Source of the DNA: Rhodocyclaceae bacterium
GTDB taxonomy: Bacteria; Pseudomonadota; Gammaproteobacteria; Burkholderiales; CAIKXV01
Direction: 5' to 3'
DNA length: 64,000 nucleotides
Assembly (NCBI GenBank): GCA_020248265.1
Contig: JADCHX010000011.1
Coordinates: forward strand, 1 to 64,000
In this document: one piece after another, positions 55,556 through 63,070 of the stretch
Layout of the letters: each line of letters opens with the position of its first letter
Numbering within the stretch: position 1 is the first letter of the stretch
Program-made: the position numbers and the translations under genes
The notes under the pieces: generated by a model
The model's input: the letters and a program-made list of their open reading frames with translations, nothing else
Told to the model about the DNA's origin: nothing
Databases searched by the model: none

Positions 55556-57010
55556 ATGGACGCCACACGAGACCGCATGACCCGCACTCAGTTTCAGCCC
55601 GATGTTTCGCGCCGCCGCCTGCTCGGCGGCACGGCCGCGCTCGGCGCGCTGTCGGTGGCCGGCTGCGCAACGACCTCCACCGGCGGTGGCCTGCCTTCGC
55701 GCGGCGAGTGGCTGGTGCGTGGCGGCCATGTGATGACCATGGACCGAAAGGCGGGCGACCTGCCTGGTGCCGATGTGCATGTGCGCGACGGTGCGATCGT
55801 CGCGGTCGGCAACGGCCTGCAGGCGCCCGGCGCGCAGGTGATCGATGCGCGCGGCATGATCGTAATGCCGGGCATGGTCGAGACCCACTGGCACATCTGG
55901 AACACCATCCTGCGCAGCATGTCGGGTTCCGAGAAGAAGTACGGCTACTTTCCGACCGCGCTCGGTATCGGTCGGGTGTACGAAGCCTCCGACATGTACC
56001 ACAGCGCGCGGCTCGCCAGTACCGAGGCCGTGTTCTCCGGCATCACGTTCGTTCATGACTGGTGCCACAACATCCGCACGCCGCAGCATGCGCGCGAGGC
56101 GCTGCGCGGGCTGCAGCAGTCGGGCCTGCGCGGGCGCTTCTCTTACGGGACGATGCAGGGCCATCCGGTGGATGCACCGATGGACATCGCCGACCTCGAA
56201 CGGCTGCGTGCCGACTGGTCGCAGCAATCGAACGGCGGACTTCTGTCGCTGGGTGTCGCCTGGCGCGGGGTTTCCACCGGCGGCACCGGCCTGATCAAGG
56301 CCGAGGCCACGCGCGAGGATGTCGCTGCCGCGCGCCGGCTCGGGTTGCCGGTGTCGGTGCACCTGAACAATTCGCGTGCGCGCGCCGGCGGCATCGCGCA
56401 ATTGGCGAAGGACGGTCTGCTCGGCGCCGACGTACAGGCGATCCACGCGGTCTGGGTGACGCCGGATGAAGTGAAGGCGCTGGCCGCGGCCGGGGCATCG
56501 GTGAGCATCTCGCCGTATACCGAGCTGCGCATCGGGTTCGGGGTGCCGCCGACCAGCCGATTCCTCGAGGCAGGCATCCCGCTGGGTCTTTCGGTGGACA
56601 CCACCGCCCTGTCGGGTAATGCCGACATGTTCGGCATCATGAAGGTCACGCAGAACGCGGAGAACGCGCGCACCGAGAACGAGTTCCAGCTGCCAGCGCG
56701 CCGTGTGCTTGAACTGGCGACCATCGAGGGTGCGCGCTCGATGGGTATGGCCGATCGCATCGGTTCGCTGGTGCCAGGCAAGCGGGCTGACCTGATCATG
56801 GTCGACACGCGCGCAGTCAACCTGGGTGTATTCACCGATCCGGCGCACCTGCTGGTCGAGGCGGCGCAGCCGTCGAACGTCGACACGGTGATGGTCGACG
56901 GGCGCATCCTCAAGCGCGGCGGCCGACTGGTCGGCGTCGATGCGGGGCAGGTGGTGGACGAGGCACGGATTGCGCTTGCCGGGTTGCGCAAGCGGGCAAA
57001 CTGGTGGTGA
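55556..57010 (+). CDS. Tat-exported metal-dependent amidohydrolase
   Basis: This 484-aa protein begins with a twin-arginine signal (SRRRLLGGTAALGALSVAGC), whose C-terminal SVAGC also fits a lipobox, so it may be a membrane-anchored periplasmic lipoprotein. The amidohydrolase core follows: PGMVETHWHIWNTI (HxH), VSVHLNNSRAR, IHAVWVTPDEV, and LGLSVDTTALSGNADMF (catalytic Asp), with KRADLIMVDTRAVN near the end. It resembles ATZ/TRZ-type enzymes and imidazolonepropionase-like relatives. The substrate is unknown. A substrate-binding protein gene follows after 21 nt. Confidence 0.85.
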   Translation: MDATRDRMTRTQFQPDVSRRRLLGGTAALGALSVAGCATTSTGGGLPSRGEWLVRGGHVMTMDRKAGDLPGADVHVRDGAIVAVGNGLQAPGAQVIDARGMIVMPGMVETHWHIWNTILRSMSGSEKKYGYFPTALGIGRVYEASDMYHSARLASTEAVFSGITFVHDWCHNIRTPQHAREALRGLQQSGLRGRFSYGTMQGHPVDAPMDIADLERLRADWSQQSNGGLLSLGVAWRGVSTGGTGLIKAEATREDVAAARRLGLPVSVHLNNSRARAGGIAQLAKDGLLGADVQAIHAVWVTPDEVKALAAAGASVSISPYTELRIGFGVPPTSRFLEAGIPLGLSVDTTALSGNADMFGIMKVTQNAENARTENEFQLPARRVLELATIEGARSMGMADRIGSLVPGKRADLIMVDTRAVNLGVFTDPAHLLVEAAQPSNVDTVMVDGRILKRGGRLVGVDAGQVVDEARIALAGLRKRANWW

Positions 57011-57031
57011 TGCACTGATGATGGGCGGACG

Positions 57032-58702
57032 ATGACTGCGATGGACCAGACCCTGCACTTGCCTGCGCGTGGATCCGCGATGCGGCTCCTGTTCGACCGC
57101 GCGCGGGCCGCGACGCGCGTGCAGCCTGCCTTGCGCGCGTGGGCGACACTGCTGCTGGCCGGGGCTGCCGTCATCGCGCTCGCGGCATGGTCCCCGGCGG
57201 CCGGCGCGACCGGGCTGCGGCTTGCGTTGTCTGGCGATGTCACGTCGCTCGACCCGCACTTCCTGAACGCCGCGCCGAACAATACCGTTGCGCGCCATGT
57301 GTTCGAGTCGCTGGTACAGGTCGATGCCGACGGCCAGTTGCAGCCGGCACTGGCTGAATCCTGGCGCGCGGTCGATCCGACCACCTGGGAGTTCCGGCTG
57401 CGCCGGGGCGTACGCTTCCACAACGGCCAGGAGATGACCGCCGAGGACGTGATGTTTTCGCTCGAACGGCCCGCGCTGCTGGTGAAGAGCCCCGGACCGT
57501 TCACGGCATTTACCCGCCCGGTGGTCGGCAGGGAGATCGTCGATCCATACACCATCCGGCTTCGCACCGCCACGCCCTACGGCCCGTTGCCGCTCGACTT
57601 GTCGAACGTGTTCATCGTGTCGCGCAAGGTCGCAGAAGCGGCTTCCAGCGACGATTTCAACACCGGCAAGGCGGTGATCGGCACCGGACCGTGGCGCTTC
57701 TCGAGTTGGCGCCGGGGCGATGCGGTCGAATTGCTGCGTAACGACCAGCACTGGGGCTTGAAGCCCGCGTTCGAGCGGGTGACGCTGCGCATCATCACCA
57801 GCGATCCGACCCGGATGGCAGCGCTGCTGTCGGGCGATGTCGACGCGATCGAGACCGTGCCCACCGCGGACATCGCGAAGCTGCGCGGCAATCCGAAGTT
57901 CCTGGTCGAGCAGCGCGCGTCCTGGCGCACGCTGTTCTTCCATCCCGACCATGCGCGCGACAAGTCGCCGTTCGTGTACGACAAGTCGGGAAGGCCGCTC
58001 GACAAGAACCCGCTGCGCGATGCACGGGTGCGCCAGGCGATCTCGATGGCGATCGACCGGCGCGCCCTGGTCGACAAGACGATGGAAGGGCTGGCCACGC
58101 CTGCCAGCAACATCGTCGCGTCGGGCATCCTGGGCAACAACCCGACGCTCAAGCCCGACGCCTACGACCCGGTAGCCGCGCGCAAGCTGCTCGTCGACGC
58201 GGGCTGGCCTGACGGGTTCGGCATGACCCTGCACGGCCCTAACGACCGCTACATCAACGACGAGCAGATCGTGCAGACCGTCGCGCAGATGCTCTCGCGC
58301 ATCGGCATCGCGGTGAAGGTCGAGACGCAGCCGGTCGCGGTGTACTTCGCGCGTGCGCGCAAGCACGAGTTCAGCTTCGCGCTGCTCGGCTGGGGCTCGA
58401 ACGCCGGCGACTTCGCCCTGCGTACGCTGGTCGGCACGCCCAATGCAGAGACCGGCTGGGGCACGTGGAACTGGGGTCGTTACAGCAATCCGAAGGTCGA
58501 TGCCCTGGTGCAGTCGTCGCTCACCAACGTCGACCCGAAGAAGCGCGACGCGATCGCACGCGAGGCGATGGCGATCGCCATGCGCGACCACGCAGTGATC
58601 CCGCTGCACCACCAGTTCGCATCATGGGCGATGCGTCGAGGCGTGCGCTACACCGCCCGCCTCGACGAATTCACCTACGCCCACCAGTTCCGCATCGAGT
58701 AA
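57032..58702 (+). CDS. ABC transporter substrate-binding protein, peptide/nickel family 5
   Basis: This 556-aa extracytoplasmic solute-binding protein has a signal-type hydrophobic stretch (ATLLLAGAAVIALAAWSPAAG) after a long N-terminus. The family-5 core includes LRLALSGDVTSLDPHFLN, FESLVQVDADGQLQPALAESW, GVRFHNGQEMTAEDVMFSLE and ARVRQAISMAIDRRALVDK, then YDPVAARKLLVDAGWPDGFG. It binds peptides or similar organic ligands. No permease or ATPase gene follows. It starts 21 nt after the amidohydrolase gene, so the ligand may be that enzyme's product or substrate. Confidence 0.93.
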   Translation: MTAMDQTLHLPARGSAMRLLFDRARAATRVQPALRAWATLLLAGAAVIALAAWSPAAGATGLRLALSGDVTSLDPHFLNAAPNNTVARHVFESLVQVDADGQLQPALAESWRAVDPTTWEFRLRRGVRFHNGQEMTAEDVMFSLERPALLVKSPGPFTAFTRPVVGREIVDPYTIRLRTATPYGPLPLDLSNVFIVSRKVAEAASSDDFNTGKAVIGTGPWRFSSWRRGDAVELLRNDQHWGLKPAFERVTLRIITSDPTRMAALLSGDVDAIETVPTADIAKLRGNPKFLVEQRASWRTLFFHPDHARDKSPFVYDKSGRPLDKNPLRDARVRQAISMAIDRRALVDKTMEGLATPASNIVASGILGNNPTLKPDAYDPVAARKLLVDAGWPDGFGMTLHGPNDRYINDEQIVQTVAQMLSRIGIAVKVETQPVAVYFARARKHEFSFALLGWGSNAGDFALRTLVGTPNAETGWGTWNWGRYSNPKVDALVQSSLTNVDPKKRDAIAREAMAIAMRDHAVIPLHHQFASWAMRRGVRYTARLDEFTYAHQFRIE

Positions 58703-58747
58703 ATCCGGGTCAGACACGATTTATCGAAGCCCGCCTGCTGGCGGACG

Positions 58748-58790
58748 TTGGGGTCTGACCCCGGGGTCAGACCCCAGGGTCAGACCCCAG
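58748..58790. repeat. Array of a 13-nt palindromic unit (copy 2)
   Basis: The block is GGGGTCTGACCCC, GGGGTCAGACCCC, AGGGTCAGACCCC and a partial unit. The first 28 nt, including the leading TT, are identical to copy 1 at 52825. A shorter related piece, GGGTCAGACACG, lies at 58707-58718, just after the ABC substrate-binding protein stop, so the element extends over about 85 bp here. It is in the same orientation as copy 1. Confidence 0.75.
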
Positions 58791-58843
58791 GGGGGCGGTC
58801 CGGTATCCCGCGCGGGTAGCGGACGAATCGTCCATGCCCCGAT

Positions 58844-59452
58844 TCATCGGAACATCCAGGGATGGCTGGCGCGGTGGCGGGCTTCGAAGGCTTCGATCGC
58901 GGGCCGGTATTCCTGTGTGCGGGAGATGTCGTCGTAGCCGTTGAGCAGGCAGCGCTTGCGGATCGGGGAGATGTCGAAACGGTGCACGCCGCCCTGGCCG
59001 TCGGTGACGGTCTGGGTTTCCAGGTCGACCGCGAAGGTGATCCCGGGCGCTGCATGCAGCATGGCGCGCAGCGATGTGCAGGTCGCGATCGGCAATGCCA
59101 CGGTGAGCAGGCCGTTCTTCGCGCAGTTGGCGTCGAAGATGTCGCCGAAGCTCGGTGCGATCACGCAGCGGATGCCGAACTCGTAGAGCGCGTAGACGGC
59201 GGTCTCGCGCGAAGAGCCACAGCCGAAATTGCTGTCGCCGACGATCAATTGCGCCTTGTCGTACGGCGGTCGGTTGAGCAGGAAATCCGTGCGCTTGCCG
59301 TCGGTGTCGTTGCGCTGGTCGTAGAACAGGATCTCGGCATACTTCGGCCCGCGCGGCACCTTGTTGAAGCGGGTCGGGCAGAGCTGGTTGGTGTCGACGT
59401 TGGCTTCGTCGATCGGGGCGGCGACGCCTTCGAGGGTGGTGAACGGTTGCAT
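58844..59452 (-). CDS. leuD: 3-isopropylmalate dehydratase small subunit LeuD
   Basis: LeuD pairs with LeuC to isomerise 2- and 3-isopropylmalate, and related pairs act on citraconate, maleate or methylmalate. The 202-aa protein has the N-terminal EANVDTNQLCPTRFN and the signature VGDSNFGCGSSRETAVYALY, then IRCVIAPSFGDIFDANC. It follows leuC after 10 nt. Neighbours are Bug and enolase-superfamily genes rather than leuA or leuB, so the natural substrate may be another hydroxydicarboxylate. Confidence 0.95.
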   Translation of the reverse strand: MQPFTTLEGVAAPIDEANVDTNQLCPTRFNKVPRGPKYAEILFYDQRNDTDGKRTDFLLNRPPYDKAQLIVGDSNFGCGSSRETAVYALYEFGIRCVIAPSFGDIFDANCAKNGLLTVALPIATCTSLRAMLHAAPGITFAVDLETQTVTDGQGGVHRFDISPIRKRCLLNGYDDISRTQEYRPAIEAFEARHRASHPWMFR

Positions 59453-59462
59453 CAGTCTGTCC

Positions 59463-60884
59463 TCAGCCGATCAGGGTGCGTACGTCGGTCAGGCGGCCGT
59501 TGAGCGCGGCGGCGGCAGCCATCGCCGGGCTTGCGAGGTGGGTGCGCCCGCCTGGCCCCTGGCGGTTGCGGAAGTTGCGATTGGAGGTCGACACGCAGCG
59601 CTCGCCCGGCTCCAGCTGGTCGCCGTTGATCGCGGTGCACAGCGAGCAGCCCGGATCGCGCCATTCGAACCCGGCGTCGATGAAGATACGGTCGAGGCCC
59701 TCGGACTCGGCCTGCCGGCGCACCGTCTGCGAACCGGGTACGACCCAGGCAGGCACCTGCGCCTTGCCCAGCCGCGCGACTTCCGCGGCCGCGCGCAGGT
59801 CCTCGATGCGCGCATTGGTGCAGGAGCCGATGAACACCCGGTCGACCCGGATGTCCGACAGCGCCATGCCGGCCTGCAACCCCATGTACTCGATCGCGCT
59901 CGCCCATTCGCCGCGCTGCTTGTCGTTGCCCGCATGCGAAGGATCGGGCACCGCGGTGTCGATCGGCAGCGCATGCGCCGGCGACACGCCCCAGGTGACG
60001 GTCGGCGCGATCAGCGAGGCATCGAGCACGGCCTCGCGATCGAACGCGGCCCCCGCGTCGCTCGGCAGCGTACGCCAGAAGTCGAGGGCTCGCTCCCAGG
60101 CGGCACCCTTCGGCGAACACTCGCGCCCGTCGAGATAGGCGAAGGTGGTGTCGTCCGGCGCGACCATGCCGGCGCGGCCACCGGCCTCGATCGACATGTT
60201 GCAGACCGTCATGCGCGCTTCCATCGACAGCGCCTCTATCGCGCTGCCGGCGTACTCGATCGCGTGGTCTGTCGCGCCGTCCGCGCCGATGGTGGCGATG
60301 ATCGCGAGGATCAGGTCCTTGGCCGACACACCGAAGCCGAGGCGGCCGTCGACCCGGATGCGCAGCGTCGAGGGCAGCGTCTGCCAAAGGGTCTGCGTGG
60401 CCATCACGTGCGCGAACTCGGACGCGCCTACGCCGTAGGCCAGGCAGCCGAACGCGCCATGCGTGGAGGTATGCGAGTCGTTGCCGATCAGCGCCAGCCC
60501 TGGCTGCACGATGCCCAGCTCGGGCGGCACGATATGCATGATGCCCTGTTGCGCATGGTCGATGCCGTACAGGTTGATGCCGTACTTGCGCGCGAAATCC
60601 TGCAATTGCACCACCATGTTGCGGATCTCGATGACCGGGATGCCGGCCAACCCCTTTGCCCGGCCGGTGGTCGGTACGTAGTGGTCGGTGAACGCATAGA
60701 TCTGGTCGGGCCGCATCACCTGCCGACCCTGCGCCTCGAGCGCTACGAACGCGTGGTAGGTGTTTTCCTGCGCCAGTGCACGGTCGATGTAGAGCAGCGA
60801 CTCGCCCTCGTCGGTCACGACATGGTGGTTGTCCCATAGCTTGCGGAACAGGGTGCGCGGCGCGGCTGCCATTGCTTTGCTCAT
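59463..60884 (-). CDS. leuC: 3-isopropylmalate dehydratase large subunit LeuC
   Basis: This 473-aa [4Fe-4S] hydro-lyase starts at ATG 60884 (MSKAMAAAPRTLFRKLWDNH). It has IYAFTDHYVPTTGR, IGNDSHTSTHGAFGCLAYGVG, and the cluster cysteines in FIGSCTNAR and DPGCSLCTA. The stop is 10 nt from leuD, and the Bug gene on the other side is about 19 nt upstream, so all are in one transcription unit. As with leuD, no leuA or leuB is near, and the substrate is inferred only from family. Confidence 0.95.
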   Translation of the reverse strand: MSKAMAAAPRTLFRKLWDNHHVVTDEGESLLYIDRALAQENTYHAFVALEAQGRQVMRPDQIYAFTDHYVPTTGRAKGLAGIPVIEIRNMVVQLQDFARKYGINLYGIDHAQQGIMHIVPPELGIVQPGLALIGNDSHTSTHGAFGCLAYGVGASEFAHVMATQTLWQTLPSTLRIRVDGRLGFGVSAKDLILAIIATIGADGATDHAIEYAGSAIEALSMEARMTVCNMSIEAGGRAGMVAPDDTTFAYLDGRECSPKGAAWERALDFWRTLPSDAGAAFDREAVLDASLIAPTVTWGVSPAHALPIDTAVPDPSHAGNDKQRGEWASAIEYMGLQAGMALSDIRVDRVFIGSCTNARIEDLRAAAEVARLGKAQVPAWVVPGSQTVRRQAESEGLDRIFIDAGFEWRDPGCSLCTAINGDQLEPGERCVSTSNRNFRNRQGPGGRTHLASPAMAAAAALNGRLTDVRTLIG

Positions 60885-60903
60885 CGTTCGGTGCCTCGGT
60901 TCA

Positions 60904-61905
60904 TCACTCTGCCTTGATGCCGCTCTGCCGGACCAGCTGGCCCCAGCGTGCATACTCGGACCGGACGAATGCGGCGAACTCGTCGGGCGTGCTGCCAACC
61001 GTATCGGCGCCCTGGATCAGCAGCTTGTCGCGGAAGCCCGGCGCACGCAGTACCTTCGCGGTTTCGTCGGCGAAGCGCACCGCGATCTCGCGCGGCGTGC
61101 CGATCGGCGCGAAGATGCCGCTCCAGCCGCTGAACGAATAGCCTGCGATGCCGGCTTCGATCATCGTCGGCACTTCCGGCACGCTCGGGAAGCGCCTGGA
61201 GCCGGTCACCGCCAACGCACGCAGGCGGCCTGCAGCCACATGCGAGGTGACCGAAGGCAGCGTCGAGAACATGGTCGGTACATGGCCGCCGAGCAGGTCG
61301 GCAACGGCCGGCCCGCCGCCCTTGTAGGCGATGTGGATCATGTCGATCTTCGCCAGCTGCTTGAAAAGCTCGCCGGACAGATGGGTGCCGGAACCGTAAC
61401 CGGACGAGGCGAAGCTCAGTTCGCCGCGCCGCTTGGCCGCCAGCGCGACCAGTTCCTTCACCGAGCGCACCGGCATCGATGGCGTCACTACCAGGATGTT
61501 CGGTGCATCGACGACCTGGGTGACTGCCATCACGTCGCGCAGTGGATCGGCTGGCGGGTTCGCCGTCATGTGCGGCCCGACGGTGAAGGTGACCGTATGC
61601 GCGAGCAGGGTATGTCCGTCCGGAGCCGACTTGGCGACTACCTCGGTGCCGATCGCACCCGCCGCACCGCCGCGGTTCTCCACCACTACCGTCTGCCTGA
61701 AGGCTTCGGTGAGCCCGGGCGCGATCGCCCGCGCGGCGAAGTCGGAGATGCCCCCGGGCGGGAACGCGACGATGATGCGCACCGGCTTGGAAGGCCAGCC
61801 CTGTGCGCTCGCTGGCGTGGTGGCGGCGGCGCCGCCGAACAGGACTGCGGCGCTCCCCGCGACAACAGCCGCGCGCGCAGCGCAGCATCGGCCCATCTTC
61901 TGCAT
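60904..61905 (-). CDS. Bug/TctC-family substrate-binding protein
   Basis: This 333-aa periplasmic protein starts at ATG 61905, with a signal peptide (RAAVVAGSAAVLFGGAAAT, cleaved near ASAQ). The blocks are WPSKPVRIIVAFPPGGISD, VVENRGGAAGAIGTEVVAK, IHIAYKGGGPAVADLLGG and IEAGIAGYSFSGWSGI. It lies between the enolase-superfamily gene (24 nt upstream) and leuC, on the same strand, and probably delivers the substrate of that pathway. Confidence 0.93.
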   Translation of the reverse strand: MQKMGRCCAARAAVVAGSAAVLFGGAAATTPASAQGWPSKPVRIIVAFPPGGISDFAARAIAPGLTEAFRQTVVVENRGGAAGAIGTEVVAKSAPDGHTLLAHTVTFTVGPHMTANPPADPLRDVMAVTQVVDAPNILVVTPSMPVRSVKELVALAAKRRGELSFASSGYGSGTHLSGELFKQLAKIDMIHIAYKGGGPAVADLLGGHVPTMFSTLPSVTSHVAAGRLRALAVTGSRRFPSVPEVPTMIEAGIAGYSFSGWSGIFAPIGTPREIAVRFADETAKVLRAPGFRDKLLIQGADTVGSTPDEFAAFVRSEYARWGQLVRQSGIKAE

Positions 61906-61929
61906 GCTTCTCCTCCTGGATGAGCCCGT

Positions 61930-63054
61930 TCAGCCTATCGAGGCCGAATCGAGGCGATAACGTTCGAGCTTCGTCGGATCGACATCCACGCCCAGGCCGG
62001 GCGCCTCGCTGACCGGCAACACGCCTCTCGAGAGATCGAGCTTGTCCACCACGATGTCGTCGCGTGTCTTCAGCGGTCCGACGCACTCCACGCCTTCGAT
62101 CACGTTGAGCGAGGTCGAGGCGACGATGATCTCGGCCATGGTGTTGATGCCCAGCCCGAAGCCGTGCCCAATTACGCAGCGTACACCGGCAGCCTCGGCT
62201 GTGGCGATCATCCGGCGGGTGCCGAGCAGGCCCCCCTGCTTCATCACCTTCACCTTCACGATGTCGGCCGCCTCGGCGCGCAGGATGCCGATCAGGCTGG
62301 CGTGGTCGAGCACCGATTCGTCGGCCATCAGTGGTACGCCCACGACCTGCGCATGGCGGCGGATGCGGGTCATCGCCGGCAGGTCGTTCCAGGCGACGGG
62401 CTGCTCGACCAGTTGCAGGCGTGCGTGCGCGGTGCCGGCGATGAAGGCGATCGCGTCGGCTTCGGAGAATCCTTCGTTCGCATCGGCGCGAATCGCGAAG
62501 TCTGCTCCGACCGCCTCGCGCACCGCGAGCACCCGGTCGATGTCGGTCTTCACCTCGCCGCCGACCTTCACCTTGCACGAGCGGAAGCCCTTCGCCTGCC
62601 AGCCGGCGGCCTGGCGCCCGGCCTCTTCGGGCGCCAGCATGCCGACCCAGGCGTTGAAACGGATTTCGCGTACCACCGCGCCGCCGAGCAGGGTCGCCAT
62701 GCTGATGCCGGCGCGGCGCGCGGTGAGGTCCAGGCAGGCCATCTCGAGCGCGGCCTTGGCATCGAAGAACGCAGGGTCGATGGCGTCGAGCGTGGCCATC
62801 ATCGCGTGGATGTTGTCCGCAGGCGCGCCGATCATCGCCGGCGCGAAGTGGTCGCGCAGCATCCGGAAGTGGTCGGCGACCGACTCCTTCGAGTAGCCCG
62901 GCGACGGATCGATGTTGCCGATCCCGGTCGCACCATCCACGTCGCGCACCACGACGACGACGCTGCGCTGGATGTCCTTCACGCTGTGCGCGGTCTTGAA
63001 CGCCTCGATGAGCGGTACGCCGACCAGGTTGATCTCGATGGACTGGATGCTCAT
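61930..63054 (-). CDS. Mandelate racemase/muconate lactonising enzyme family (enolase superfamily)
   Basis: Enolase-superfamily enzymes abstract a proton next to a carboxylate. The 374-aa protein has the KxK catalytic motif in CKVKVGG (Lys161, Lys163), metal ligands Asp190 (RADANEGF), Glu217 (VEQPVAW) and Asp245 (MADES), and a second Lys in VKVKVMKQGG. This set fits the muconate-lactonising subgroup, including N-succinyl amino-acid racemase-like and dipeptide epimerase-like enzymes. The substrate is not determined. It lies between two Bug genes and upstream of leuCD on one strand. Confidence 0.9.
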   Translation of the reverse strand: MSIQSIEINLVGVPLIEAFKTAHSVKDIQRSVVVVVRDVDGATGIGNIDPSPGYSKESVADHFRMLRDHFAPAMIGAPADNIHAMMATLDAIDPAFFDAKAALEMACLDLTARRAGISMATLLGGAVVREIRFNAWVGMLAPEEAGRQAAGWQAKGFRSCKVKVGGEVKTDIDRVLAVREAVGADFAIRADANEGFSEADAIAFIAGTAHARLQLVEQPVAWNDLPAMTRIRRHAQVVGVPLMADESVLDHASLIGILRAEAADIVKVKVMKQGGLLGTRRMIATAEAAGVRCVIGHGFGLGINTMAEIIVASTSLNVIEGVECVGPLKTRDDIVVDKLDLSRGVLPVSEAPGLGVDVDPTKLERYRLDSASIG

Positions 63055-63070
63055 GGTTCGCTCCGCGTTG

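Noticed and set aside
59463-60884. leuC/leuD as part of leucine biosynthesis
   Set aside because: Not excluded, but leuA and leuB are absent and the neighbours are Bug and enolase-superfamily genes, so the biosynthetic role was not asserted.
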